Shown here: positions 10,401 through 17,671 of the stretch, one piece after another
Layout of the letters: the number at the start of each line of letters is the position of its first letter
Position numbering within the stretch: the first letter of the stretch is position 1
Origin: ELB16-189 sp018266435
Lineage (GTDB): Bacteria > Bacteroidota > Bacteroidia > Cytophagales > Cyclobacteriaceae
Length of the DNA: 64,000 nucleotides
Assembly (NCBI GenBank): GCA_030123525.1
Contig: CP126125.1
Span: 2,790,001 to 2,854,000, forward strand
Reading direction: 5' to 3'
Program-made: the position numbers and the translations under genes
Notes under the pieces: generated by a model
The model's database searches: none
Seen by the model: the letters and a program-made list of their open reading frames with translations, nothing else
Told to the model about the DNA's origin: nothing

Positions 10401-13400
10401 TGCGGTTGGGCAAAGTACAGTTCCTGTTTTTTATGAGAATACGGGCGGTGGTCAGTTTAGCCGTAGAACAATTGCAGTTTTAGAAGGAGAAAATATAGCA
10501 ATTTATCGGGGAGCTTTTGTTAGCGATGTGAATAACGATGGAAAACTGGATGTGTATTTTGCCAGATCTTCCTCCGGCTATCCTGATTTATTATTAATTA
10601 ATAACGGTGGGTGGGCATTTAACAAAGTACAAATGACGTCTACGGCTACTGGGGGTGCGGGTAATGCATTTCGAGGTGCCTCTTTTGCTGATTATAATAG
10701 GGATGGACTGGTTGATCTGCTGGTCAGTCAAACTGGAAATGACCCATCTAATAATTTTGTACCATTAGGCTCCACCGTTTTGTCTAATGCATCATCTGGC
10801 CCTACTATAACTTATAACCCTGTTGCTAATGCAATTTCATCGAACAATGCTTTGGGTATAACAGTTTCTTGGGCTGATTATAATAATGATGGATTTCAAG
10901 ACGCACTTCTTTTATCGAGAAATTATTATAACTCTGTCCTGAACGCGTACACTAACTTGCCGAACCGACTTTATAAGAATAATGGAGATGGCACCTTTAC
11001 TCAGGTAACAGGTACTATTTTTGATACTGACATATTCAATAATGCAAGAACGGCAAGTTGGGGAGATATTGATAATGATGGAGATCTAGACCTTTATATT
11101 GGCAGCCAAACGTCTTCTGCTTCAGTTGCTGATCGGCTTTATAAAAATAATGGAAACGGAACCTTTACTTCGCTTGTTTCAAGTCCCGTTGCAGAAAAGG
11201 GAACAACTACATTTGGGAGCGCTTTTGGAGATATAAATAATGATGGCAGCTTAGATTTGTTTGTCATTAACGATAATGGCAACTCCATTTTCACTAATGA
11301 TGGAGCGGGTAATTTTACTAAAGTAACCCCCGGTCAAGAACTTTTAACTCTTTCAGTTGTGTCCAACATAGGAGGTTCTTTTGTGGATTACGATCAGAAT
11401 GGTTTTTTGGATATTTCGACAGGCAGAAATGGTAGCACAATTCCCCCATACCTATTTCAAAATACACTGACAGCTTCTTCTTCACGTAATTGGGTAGAGG
11501 TAAAACTGAAGGGCACGGTGTCTAACGCTGCTGCCATTGGCGCACGCATAACAGTAACCACTACGTCACCTGCCCGCACACAGATCAGGGAAGTATCTTC
11601 GTGCACAGGTTATGGAAGTATGAGCAGTTTGATCCAACACTTTGGATTGGGCACGGCTACTTCTATCAGTTCAATAAAAGTGAAATGGCCGAATGGGGGA
11701 GTCCAGATACTGAATAATCCAGGCATTAACCAAATCATCACAATCCCCGAAGTATTAGCTGGCCCTACGTTTTCCAACCTGAGTCCGGCCAATGCCGCAA
11801 CGGGAATCAGCATTAACACTTCGCTATCATTTACGCTCAGTGCATCTGCAGCTCCTGTGGCCGGTAAAAATATCAATGTTTATTTAACCACTAACACCAG
11901 TACTCCGGTATTTTCAATTCTTGCCAGCAGTGGCTCGGTTTCAGGCAATACCTACACGTACTCATTACCTCAAGTGCTGAACGCATTAGTGGGCTATTCC
12001 ATATCAATTGATGCAGGTGCATTTGCTGATATTTATGGGAATGCTACATCAGCTTTTCCAGCCAGCAATTGGCAGTTTACAACAATAGATAATATTCCCC
12101 CTGTTGTTACATTTACTCAAGTACCGGTTTTACCCAAGGCAAACTTATCGGGTTCATCCTTTACAATTACGGCAACGGATAATGTTTCGGTAGCATCAGT
12201 TGTGATGAGTTATCGAAAGATAACGGCTACCCAATTTCAAACGATGAATGGAACAGCAGGACCATCTAATACTTATACATTCCCGCTTCAAGCCTCACTT
12301 TTTGATGACATGGGTTTGGAATATTATTTTACAGTCACTGATCCATCCCATAACCAAACCGTTAGCCCGGCTACCGGAACGTACATCACGCGGTTGACAT
12401 TTGACGGTAGTGCGGCACAAGTAGTGGGGGTTGTGGCAGGAACTCAGGTAGCTGACTATGCTATTATTTCTGTTCCGCTTGACCTCACTTCATTTGGCAT
12501 AGCCAATATATTCAATGCTTTTGGGCCTGCTGATATTACCAATTGGCGAATGTTGAGTTATAAAGATAATCCTCAGGCTTGGTTACAATACCCCAATGAT
12601 TTTTCCAACGTAACCAGAGGTGCAGGGTATTTTGTAATTAGCAGAACAGGACAAAACCTAACCTTTCAGGGAGCAACATCACCCAGTTACACTCAGACAA
12701 ATCTGTTTCAGTTAAGTTTGACTGCCGGGTATAATCTCATTGGCAACCCATATACTACTGCTATTAATTGGGAGGATACACGCGCTGGCCAGTCTGGCAT
12801 AGGTGCAGTTAAGTTGCTTCTGGGGGGCAATTATGTGGATAATACCTCGGGAGGATCAAGTATCATTCAACCCTTTTCAGGTGGCTTTGTCTTTTCGCAA
12901 AATGCTACAACGATTCCGGTAAAATTCAAGTTGACAACCACTGGCACGGTAAAAAAAGACCCTTCAATAACAGCCAAGGCCGATGGCTCGCAATGGATTG
13001 TGCCGATACGAATGACTCAGGGTGAAAAGCAGTTTAATTTTGGTGGAGTAGGAATGGCACCGGATGCCAGTTTCTCTTATGACAACAACGATGACCTTGC
13101 TCCGCCTGCGCCTATCGGTGTTTTTGAAATGAGTTTTCCGCACCCGGAGCATTTTATGAAAAAATTTTCGAAAGATGTGGTTCCGGTACTGAATGGGTAC
13201 ACTTGGCAATTTTCTGTGGAAACGGATGGAGAAGGAATGGCCACATTGATATGGAACAACCAAACTTTGGATCAGGGTGAATTATTCTTGCTCGATGTAG
13301 CGCAGCAATACCCCATCAATATGGCTACACAAAGTTCATACTCGTTTGATCCTACCCGTTCCAAAAATTTTAAAATATACTATGGCACTGATGTGCAGGA

Positions 13401-13698
13401 TAAACTGAAACCACAGACCGCATTTTTAGGGCAAGCTATTCCCAATCCTACACAGCAAGCAGCCACGATTCCGTTTGCGTTGCCTGAACTTTCTACAAAT
13501 TTTTCAGTAACTATTGAAGTGTTTGATCTGATGGGCAAGCCGGTTGCTACGTTGTTGAATCAAGAATTACCCTCTGGATTTTATTCCACCGTTTGGGACG
13601 CAGCAGGTGCAAGCAATGGTCTTTATATTTATCGCATGACGGTAAGCAGCAATGGATTGCAGCAAGCCTTAAGTGGAAAAATAATTGTAGCTAAGTAA
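7432..13698 (+). CDS. Giant T9SS-secreted protein: BNR propeller, FN3, FG-GAP/VCBS, UnbV and Ig-like domains
   Basis: This 2088-residue protein is predicted to be secreted by the type IX system and displayed on the surface or released. A signal peptide ends at TQAQ. Residues about 25-620 hold many BNR/sortilin-type propeller repeats (STDGTNWSS, STDNGATFS, SINNGGTW). FN3 domains lie at about 626-725 and 859-941. Seven Asp-rich FG-GAP/VCBS calcium repeats occupy about 970-1330 (for example WGDIDNDGDLDLYIG). An ASPIC/UnbV domain follows at about 1353-1427, then a Big_5-type domain at about 1443-1553 (LSPANAATGISINTSLSF) and further beta domains. The C-terminal sorting domain covers about 2002-2088 (NPTQQAATIPF ... 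GLYIYRMT ... KIIVAK). No catalytic site is evident; adhesion or glycan binding is inference. It lies between the KRE9-domain and caspase genes with gaps of 17 and 32 bases. Confidence 0.92.
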   Translation: MKKVYLIVLLTACAVVTQAQTSNWTWQATNGPYGGSITNIAITAGGVLYASSPSGLFKSTDGTNWSSVTVSPYYNYFNDVRVAPSGTIYVLSSFYNSGYAGLYSSTDGVSWNLTAGTGLPTTNLQKVRIAPNGMIYITIGTNLLYRSTDNGATFSTIPYTFSSQITDIAVDGNNRLIVSTAFSAVQVSTNNGISFNPIGTGISSTAAISSIAIDASNNIFVLASDAPYRSINNGGTWTSIKGSIGSVGFSGLVTTDASNNLYILNSNTAMIYSCTNPTAASPTWSAGTVYNSTNTNFPTCVLYQSTTTWYLGRSGTGIDKSTDGGNTWNANSTGMKGFAGSKIFISSSGRLFQSNFGQGYNFSIDDGTTWNTVSTGGANFALTGFVQLSDLSILGYGYSGTIRSANDGNTWAVQQTTNPITNLYTADGTKLYYYTVSAIYLSTNQGVTWSSLPITGLPPGNIYNLVVDNTGNIYLIYYNSSTTVNELWKINSGSTVANKVSAYPGGSINSNTLCVTSSNTVYVNDYTTNLYKSANGGVTWSTVTLPAAFIGSIYFYDDNNIIIQTIVSNNWGVQCSINGGTSWQAKPLADPRPASISDLKFKPDQSVFIATSYSVVYKSSSPIILPPAPTGLALLSRETQGIDVKMNYPITTNATNLYVQWSVGNNANYNTTNQVSLGSAPNTSPQNMPVIYGLPADSLVTYYYRAYAVNAAGSSGYSNEISATGFSGNRTSTIPDNRSWTAVVTADPGSTASGPGPFTSSTVSILKIPNTINQFTVSNYDQGIVPLAIHGAQGVTNITESQGQTYFQGYPNIGYDNSNGNGTWNTATKTLTLKWQADPNQFPLFQGTTVLTLNTNDPAPQAPVINAYVYSSTQVLLLWQTAPTATQYIIERTTSGTFIGPPIATVNYPAVQYVDSGLSSGTGYYYRITAKNAGGSSAPSTQTFILLPTSTLFTPVQNNLAQNTDLQQGVSWADLDGDGDEDYISASFTNAVGQSTVPVFYENTGGGQFSRRTIAVLEGENIAIYRGAFVSDVNNDGKLDVYFARSSSGYPDLLLINNGGWAFNKVQMTSTATGGAGNAFRGASFADYNRDGLVDLLVSQTGNDPSNNFVPLGSTVLSNASSGPTITYNPVANAISSNNALGITVSWADYNNDGFQDALLLSRNYYNSVLNAYTNLPNRLYKNNGDGTFTQVTGTIFDTDIFNNARTASWGDIDNDGDLDLYIGSQTSSASVADRLYKNNGNGTFTSLVSSPVAEKGTTTFGSAFGDINNDGSLDLFVINDNGNSIFTNDGAGNFTKVTPGQELLTLSVVSNIGGSFVDYDQNGFLDISTGRNGSTIPPYLFQNTLTASSSRNWVEVKLKGTVSNAAAIGARITVTTTSPARTQIREVSSCTGYGSMSSLIQHFGLGTATSISSIKVKWPNGGVQILNNPGINQIITIPEVLAGPTFSNLSPANAATGISINTSLSFTLSASAAPVAGKNINVYLTTNTSTPVFSILASSGSVSGNTYTYSLPQVLNALVGYSISIDAGAFADIYGNATSAFPASNWQFTTIDNIPPVVTFTQVPVLPKANLSGSSFTITATDNVSVASVVMSYRKITATQFQTMNGTAGPSNTYTFPLQASLFDDMGLEYYFTVTDPSHNQTVSPATGTYITRLTFDGSAAQVVGVVAGTQVADYAIISVPLDLTSFGIANIFNAFGPADITNWRMLSYKDNPQAWLQYPNDFSNVTRGAGYFVISRTGQNLTFQGATSPSYTQTNLFQLSLTAGYNLIGNPYTTAINWEDTRAGQSGIGAVKLLLGGNYVDNTSGGSSIIQPFSGGFVFSQNATTIPVKFKLTTTGTVKKDPSITAKADGSQWIVPIRMTQGEKQFNFGGVGMAPDASFSYDNNDDLAPPAPIGVFEMSFPHPEHFMKKFSKDVVPVLNGYTWQFSVETDGEGMATLIWNNQTLDQGELFLLDVAQQYPINMATQSSYSFDPTRSKNFKIYYGTDVQDKLKPQTAFLGQAIPNPTQQAATIPFALPELSTNFSVTIEVFDLMGKPVATLLNQELPSGFYSTVWDAAGASNGLYIYRMTVSSNGLQQALSGKIIVAK

Positions 13699-13730
13699 CA
13701 CTATGTGAATAGCACTAAAAAAATAAAAAA

Positions 13731-14924
13731 ATGAAAACAATAATTTGTTTGATCGGTTGTCTATGCTTAATGAATGTTGGTTTGACGGCACAAAATGTAT
13801 CCACCCGTACCAGTGAATTTCAGATAGACTTGAGCGATCCTAATAAAAAAATAAACTCTACCATACCGGTGGTGAGTTGGATTACCCCTACGGCCGAAAG
13901 TAATTACTCAGGAGAACAGCGATATAAAATCAAATTTGAGATCGAATCAGGGGCTCCGATCAAAAATATCCAAATCATTATTAAAGAAAGCCCCGAATCT
14001 TCTTCACGCGGTATGTTGAGTATCGAGCCGAGTACTGAAGAAGAAAAACATAAAACCATCATTGAAAAAAACCTTACCCTGATGGATGGAAACAATGTGG
14101 TGGAAATTATTGCTGAAAATACCGATGGAGTGAAAACAATTAGCCAGCGCACCATACGGGTAGGTACAGCTGCCCTTTCAGATGCCAGCAAATTAGATCG
14201 TTCGGACTATGCTATCTTGTTTACCACTAATGACTATGACAATTGGCCAGATCTGACCAACCCGGTAAACGATGGAAGGATGATAGCCGATGAATTGAAA
14301 AAAAATTATGGATTCAAAGTTGAAGTTATGGAGGGGGGAACGCAGGCAGAAATTTTGAAGAAACTGCGCGAATATGCAGAAAAGAAATATAAACCGTTGG
14401 ATCAGTTATTTATTTTCTTTGCCGGTCACGGGCAGTTTGACCAAACTTTTGGTGAAGGATTTGTAGTAACCAAGGAGTCGCTTGCCAATGATGAGGCCAA
14501 AACCACTTACTTATCACATAACCGGTTGAGATCGATTATTAACAACATTCCATGTGAACACATCTTTTTAGCTATGGATGTTTGCTTTGGAGGGACATTT
14601 GATCAGGCTGTAGCCCACCGAGGCATGGAAGACGAAGTGTATAAGGAAGCTTCACAGGCAGAGATTGTAACCCGAAAACTGAGTTTCAAAACCAGGCGTT
14701 ACCTGACTTCAGGTGGAAAAGAATATGTACCCGATGGAAGGCCAGGAATGAATTCACCTTTTGCCAGAAAACTTCTAGAAGCCTTTCGTTCAAGGGGTGG
14801 TAAAAATATGGTGCTGACGCTTGGTGCACTTACCACGTATGTGGAGGCATTAAAACCCCAGCCACGTTCAGGAGAATTTGGTGACAATGCCCCGGGTAGT
14901 GATTTTGTTTTTGTTGCGCGATAG
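13731..14924 (+). CDS. Exported caspase-like (C14) cysteine peptidase with N-terminal Ig-like domain
   Basis: The product has 397 residues. A signal peptide (residues 1-20, ending LTAQ) exports it. Residues about 45-145 form a beta-sandwich, Ig-like domain (PVVSWITPTAESNYSGEQRY). The caspase/metacaspase fold spans about 158-395, starting with YAILFTTNDYDNWPDLTNPV. The catalytic dyad is visible as His233 in FFAGHGQFD and Cys285 in AMDVCFGGTFD. It has no T9SS sorting tail and no second membrane helix, so it is probably periplasmic or released after signal cleavage. Caspase-like peptidases cleave after Arg/Lys (metacaspases) or Asp; the preference cannot be read here. Its position 32 bases after the giant surface protein suggests joint expression and possibly processing of its neighbours, which is inference. 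Confidence 0.9.
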   Translation: MKTIICLIGCLCLMNVGLTAQNVSTRTSEFQIDLSDPNKKINSTIPVVSWITPTAESNYSGEQRYKIKFEIESGAPIKNIQIIIKESPESSSRGMLSIEPSTEEEKHKTIIEKNLTLMDGNNVVEIIAENTDGVKTISQRTIRVGTAALSDASKLDRSDYAILFTTNDYDNWPDLTNPVNDGRMIADELKKNYGFKVEVMEGGTQAEILKKLREYAEKKYKPLDQLFIFFAGHGQFDQTFGEGFVVTKESLANDEAKTTYLSHNRLRSIINNIPCEHIFLAMDVCFGGTFDQAVAHRGMEDEVYKEASQAEIVTRKLSFKTRRYLTSGGKEYVPDGRPGMNSPFARKLLEAFRSRGGKNMVLTLGALTTYVEALKPQPRSGEFGDNAPGSDFVFVAR

Positions 14925-15003
14925 CACTACCGCCTGTACCTTTCTTTGGGTGTACAAGAATTAATTTTTTCGTTTACCCGAATATCGTGTCTAAAAAATA
15001 ATA

Positions 15004-17475
15004 TCATTCATCCTTCAGCACTTCTACCGGGTTTTGCATCGCAGCTTTGAGCGAGTGGTAACAGGTGATGACAAAGGCAACGGCTAACGTAGCTGCACCC
15101 GACAAAATGAAAACGAGAGGCGATGGTACAATACGGTACTCAAAACTTTGGAGCCACTGCTGCATGCCCCAATAAGCTAGAGGAGCGCTGACCAGAAATG
15201 CCACACCGATCAGTTTAGAATACTCTCTTGAAATCAATACCATAATGTTGAACACACTGGCGCCAGATATTTTACGAATGCCGATTTCTTTAGTGCGCTG
15301 CTCCAGGGTGTAGATAATCATACCCAGTAAACCCAAGGATGCGATGAGGATAGCCAAGAATGAAAGAACTGATAATGATTTGCTAAACCGATCGATACTT
15401 TTGAACGAGTACGCAAAGTCTTGCTCTACAAAAGAATATTGAAAAGGATAGGTGCCGGCAAAATCTTTCCACGTTTTTTGTAATGAGTTGAATGTGCTCT
15501 GCCAGGCCTCACTGCTTTGCGGCTGCACCCTCAGCACAATATACTCTGACTTTGCTCCACCGGTAATTCCTTTAGCCTTGATGTGAAAAATAGCCATTGG
15601 CTCGATAGGTGCAAGAATAGACCAATAGTGAAAATCATCGGTTACGCCAACTACTTCAAATGCCTGATCATTACCACCCGGATATACTATTTTTTTTCCG
15701 ATCACCGATTCATCGGCTGTCCAGCCAAGGGCTTTTACGGCCCGCTCATTTAAAATCACTCGCAGCGAATCAGCCGGGCTCTGTTTGGAAAAATTCCTGC
15801 CCACTTTCATTTTCACGCCCAGTGTTGATAAATAACTTTCATCTGCCTCGGTAAAATTAAGCGCTACATTTTTGTCATTCCCTTCCGTGCGGAACTTGTC
15901 GCCACCGAAAACATTGGGTGGCACAGAGGTGCACCACGATGCCGATAGTACACCCGGAGCCTGGGTTACTGCGTGGGCCAAGGCCTCTGGGGCCTTGGCC
16001 CATTCTGCCCGCTTGATAACGAGCAGGTTTTCTCTGGCAAAGCCCAAGCTTTTTTCTGTTGAATAGGTTAACTGCTGCGAAACGATGGCCGTGAAAATGA
16101 TTAATGCCATAGAGATGGAAAACTGAAAAACAACCATACCGTTTCTGAAAAATTTTCCTTCTTTTCCTGTTTTGAATTTTCCCTTCATTGCTTCCACCGG
16201 AGAAAAAGCACTGAGAAAAACTGAAGGATAAATTCCTGAGAGGAGGCTCATTAATAACAGCAAGGCGATCAGGGCAATAAGTAATCTCCAATTGGCAAAT
16301 AAATCCAACGAAAGATTTTTGCCGGCTGCGAGATTAAATACGGGTAAGATGATTTGCGTTAAACAGATACCCACAATTAAGCCGATCAAACAAAAAAGAA
16401 ATGCCTCGGTAAAAAAACTCATACTTAGTTGCATTCGTGCTGAGCCGAGAATTTTTCTAACCGATGTCTCTTTGCCCTTACGTGAATACTGGGCGGTAGA
16501 TAAATTAATAAAGTTGATGCACGAAAGCAGCACCATGGCAATACCTGCACCGATTAGTGCATAAATGGCTACCCGGCTGCCGGGGTCGCTGAGCCGGTTG
16601 TACACCGGTTCTTGTGGCAAGTGTATGCCCGTCAAAGGCTGTACGAACAAATCCCATTTTTTGCCGCTCTTGATGTAATCGTCAAAGGAAATATTCATCA
16701 CACGCTCCAGCATAGTGGCTGCATATTTTCTAGGAATGCTTTTTAAACGCTCTTGAATTTGAGGTAGAGAAAAGCCCGGCTTGAATAGTACAAATGTTTC
16801 AACCTGTGTCCAGATCCAGTTCCATTGCTGTCTCATCTGTGGATATTCGGCTGCCGAAAGCATCACGTCAAACTGGATGTAGGAGTTATCGGGAATGTCT
16901 CTCACTACCCCGGTTACTTCATAGTTTTGTTGCCGGTTGTCTTTGCCTAAACGGATGATTTTGCCCAAAGGGTCATCTTGACCAAAATACTTTTTAGCGG
17001 TGGACTCAGTCATCACCAGCGTTTGCGGGTTTTTTAACGCGGTAAGTGGGTTGCCCTTAATCATGGGAAAGGTAAATACCCGAAAGAAATTAGAATCGGC
17101 AGCTAAAACTTTTCCTTGGTCTATGGAAGTCACTTCATTCTTAGCGTTGGTGTAGCTGATTAAAAAATCACCCGGTGTATGGATGCGCACCACTTGCTCA
17201 ACCTCAGGTAGCTCTGCTTCGAGAGCATACGCCACCCCCGGACCGGTACTGGCAAACTGATGGTCATTTCCTTCTCCCCAAATAAAAGTCTGGTTGATTC
17301 GGTATATCCGGTCGGCATTTTTATGAAAGCGATCGTAACTAAACTCATTGCTGATAAACAAATACATCAACAACGCACTGGCCATGCCCACCGACAGGCC
17401 AAGGATGTTGATGAACGAAAAAAGTCTTTGTCTCCGCAGGTTACGGACAAAGAGAATGAAGTTGTATTTGAACAT
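15004..17475 (-). CDS. ABC transporter permease, MacB/FtsX type, without ATPase
   Basis: This 823-residue inner-membrane protein has the duplicated MacB_PCD-FtsX architecture. A first helix (about 19-42, FINILGLSVGMASALLMYLF) is followed by a periplasmic core domain, three helices around residues 285-400, a second MacB core, and a final three-helix FtsX domain ending NPVEVLKDE. The second FtsX block has the conserved LEQRTKEIGIRKISGAS, and the first has YSRKGKETSVRKILGS. Such large permeases form multigene families in Cytophagales and pair with separately encoded LolD/MacB-like ATPases; none is present here. Function is probably mechanotransmission-driven export or stress response, with substrate unknown. 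The upstream region holds a possible sigma-54 promoter and a palindrome (see those entries), which would make expression activator-dependent. Confidence 0.9.
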   Translation of the reverse strand: MFKYNFILFVRNLRRQRLFSFINILGLSVGMASALLMYLFISNEFSYDRFHKNADRIYRINQTFIWGEGNDHQFASTGPGVAYALEAELPEVEQVVRIHTPGDFLISYTNAKNEVTSIDQGKVLAADSNFFRVFTFPMIKGNPLTALKNPQTLVMTESTAKKYFGQDDPLGKIIRLGKDNRQQNYEVTGVVRDIPDNSYIQFDVMLSAAEYPQMRQQWNWIWTQVETFVLFKPGFSLPQIQERLKSIPRKYAATMLERVMNISFDDYIKSGKKWDLFVQPLTGIHLPQEPVYNRLSDPGSRVAIYALIGAGIAMVLLSCINFINLSTAQYSRKGKETSVRKILGSARMQLSMSFFTEAFLFCLIGLIVGICLTQIILPVFNLAAGKNLSLDLFANWRLLIALIALLLLMSLLSGIYPSVFLSAFSPVEAMKGKFKTGKEGKFFRNGMVVFQFSISMALIIFTAIVSQQLTYSTEKSLGFARENLLVIKRAEWAKAPEALAHAVTQAPGVLSASWCTSVPPNVFGGDKFRTEGNDKNVALNFTEADESYLSTLGVKMKVGRNFSKQSPADSLRVILNERAVKALGWTADESVIGKKIVYPGGNDQAFEVVGVTDDFHYWSILAPIEPMAIFHIKAKGITGGAKSEYIVLRVQPQSSEAWQSTFNSLQKTWKDFAGTYPFQYSFVEQDFAYSFKSIDRFSKSLSVLSFLAILIASLGLLGMIIYTLEQRTKEIGIRKISGASVFNIMVLISREYSKLIGVAFLVSAPLAYWGMQQWLQSFEYRIVPSPLVFILSGAATLAVAFVITCYHSLKAAMQNPVEVLKDE

Positions 17476-17503
17476 GGGGTTAGGGCTTTAGCTTCTTATC
17501 TTG

Positions 17504-17518
17504 ACCAATGTTGTGCCA
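17504..17518 (-). promoter_or_regulatory. Possible sigma-54 (-24/-12) promoter of the FtsX permease gene
   Basis: On the minus strand the sequence reads TGGCAC, five bases, TGGT. The -24 half matches the sigma-54 consensus TGGCAC exactly. The -12 half is weaker (TGGT instead of TTGC). The element ends 28 bases before the permease ATG, a normal distance. A GC-rich palindrome lies about 75-90 bases further upstream, where an enhancer-binding activator would sit. Confidence 0.4.
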
Positions 17519-17591
17519 AACCAGATGGTATTGATTTTTGAGGGCTGATCAGAGAATGGCCTTTTGTGGTTGTTCATTTTTGCCAAAACCT

Positions 17592-17605
17592 GTCCGTTAC
17601 CGGAC
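17592..17605. promoter_or_regulatory. Palindromic putative activator site
   Basis: GTCCG, TTAC, CGGAC form a perfect five-base inverted repeat in the gap between the oxidoreductase and permease genes. It is unusually GC-rich for this intergenic DNA. It lies upstream of the proposed sigma-54 promoter on the minus strand, so an operator role is plausible. A short hairpin terminator is less likely because no T run follows on either strand. Confidence 0.35.
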
Positions 17606-17671
17606 TGTTGGTCAGTACTTGGTTAGGATGAATGAGTTTAAAATTACCGGGTTATTATAAGCAGCAACTTG

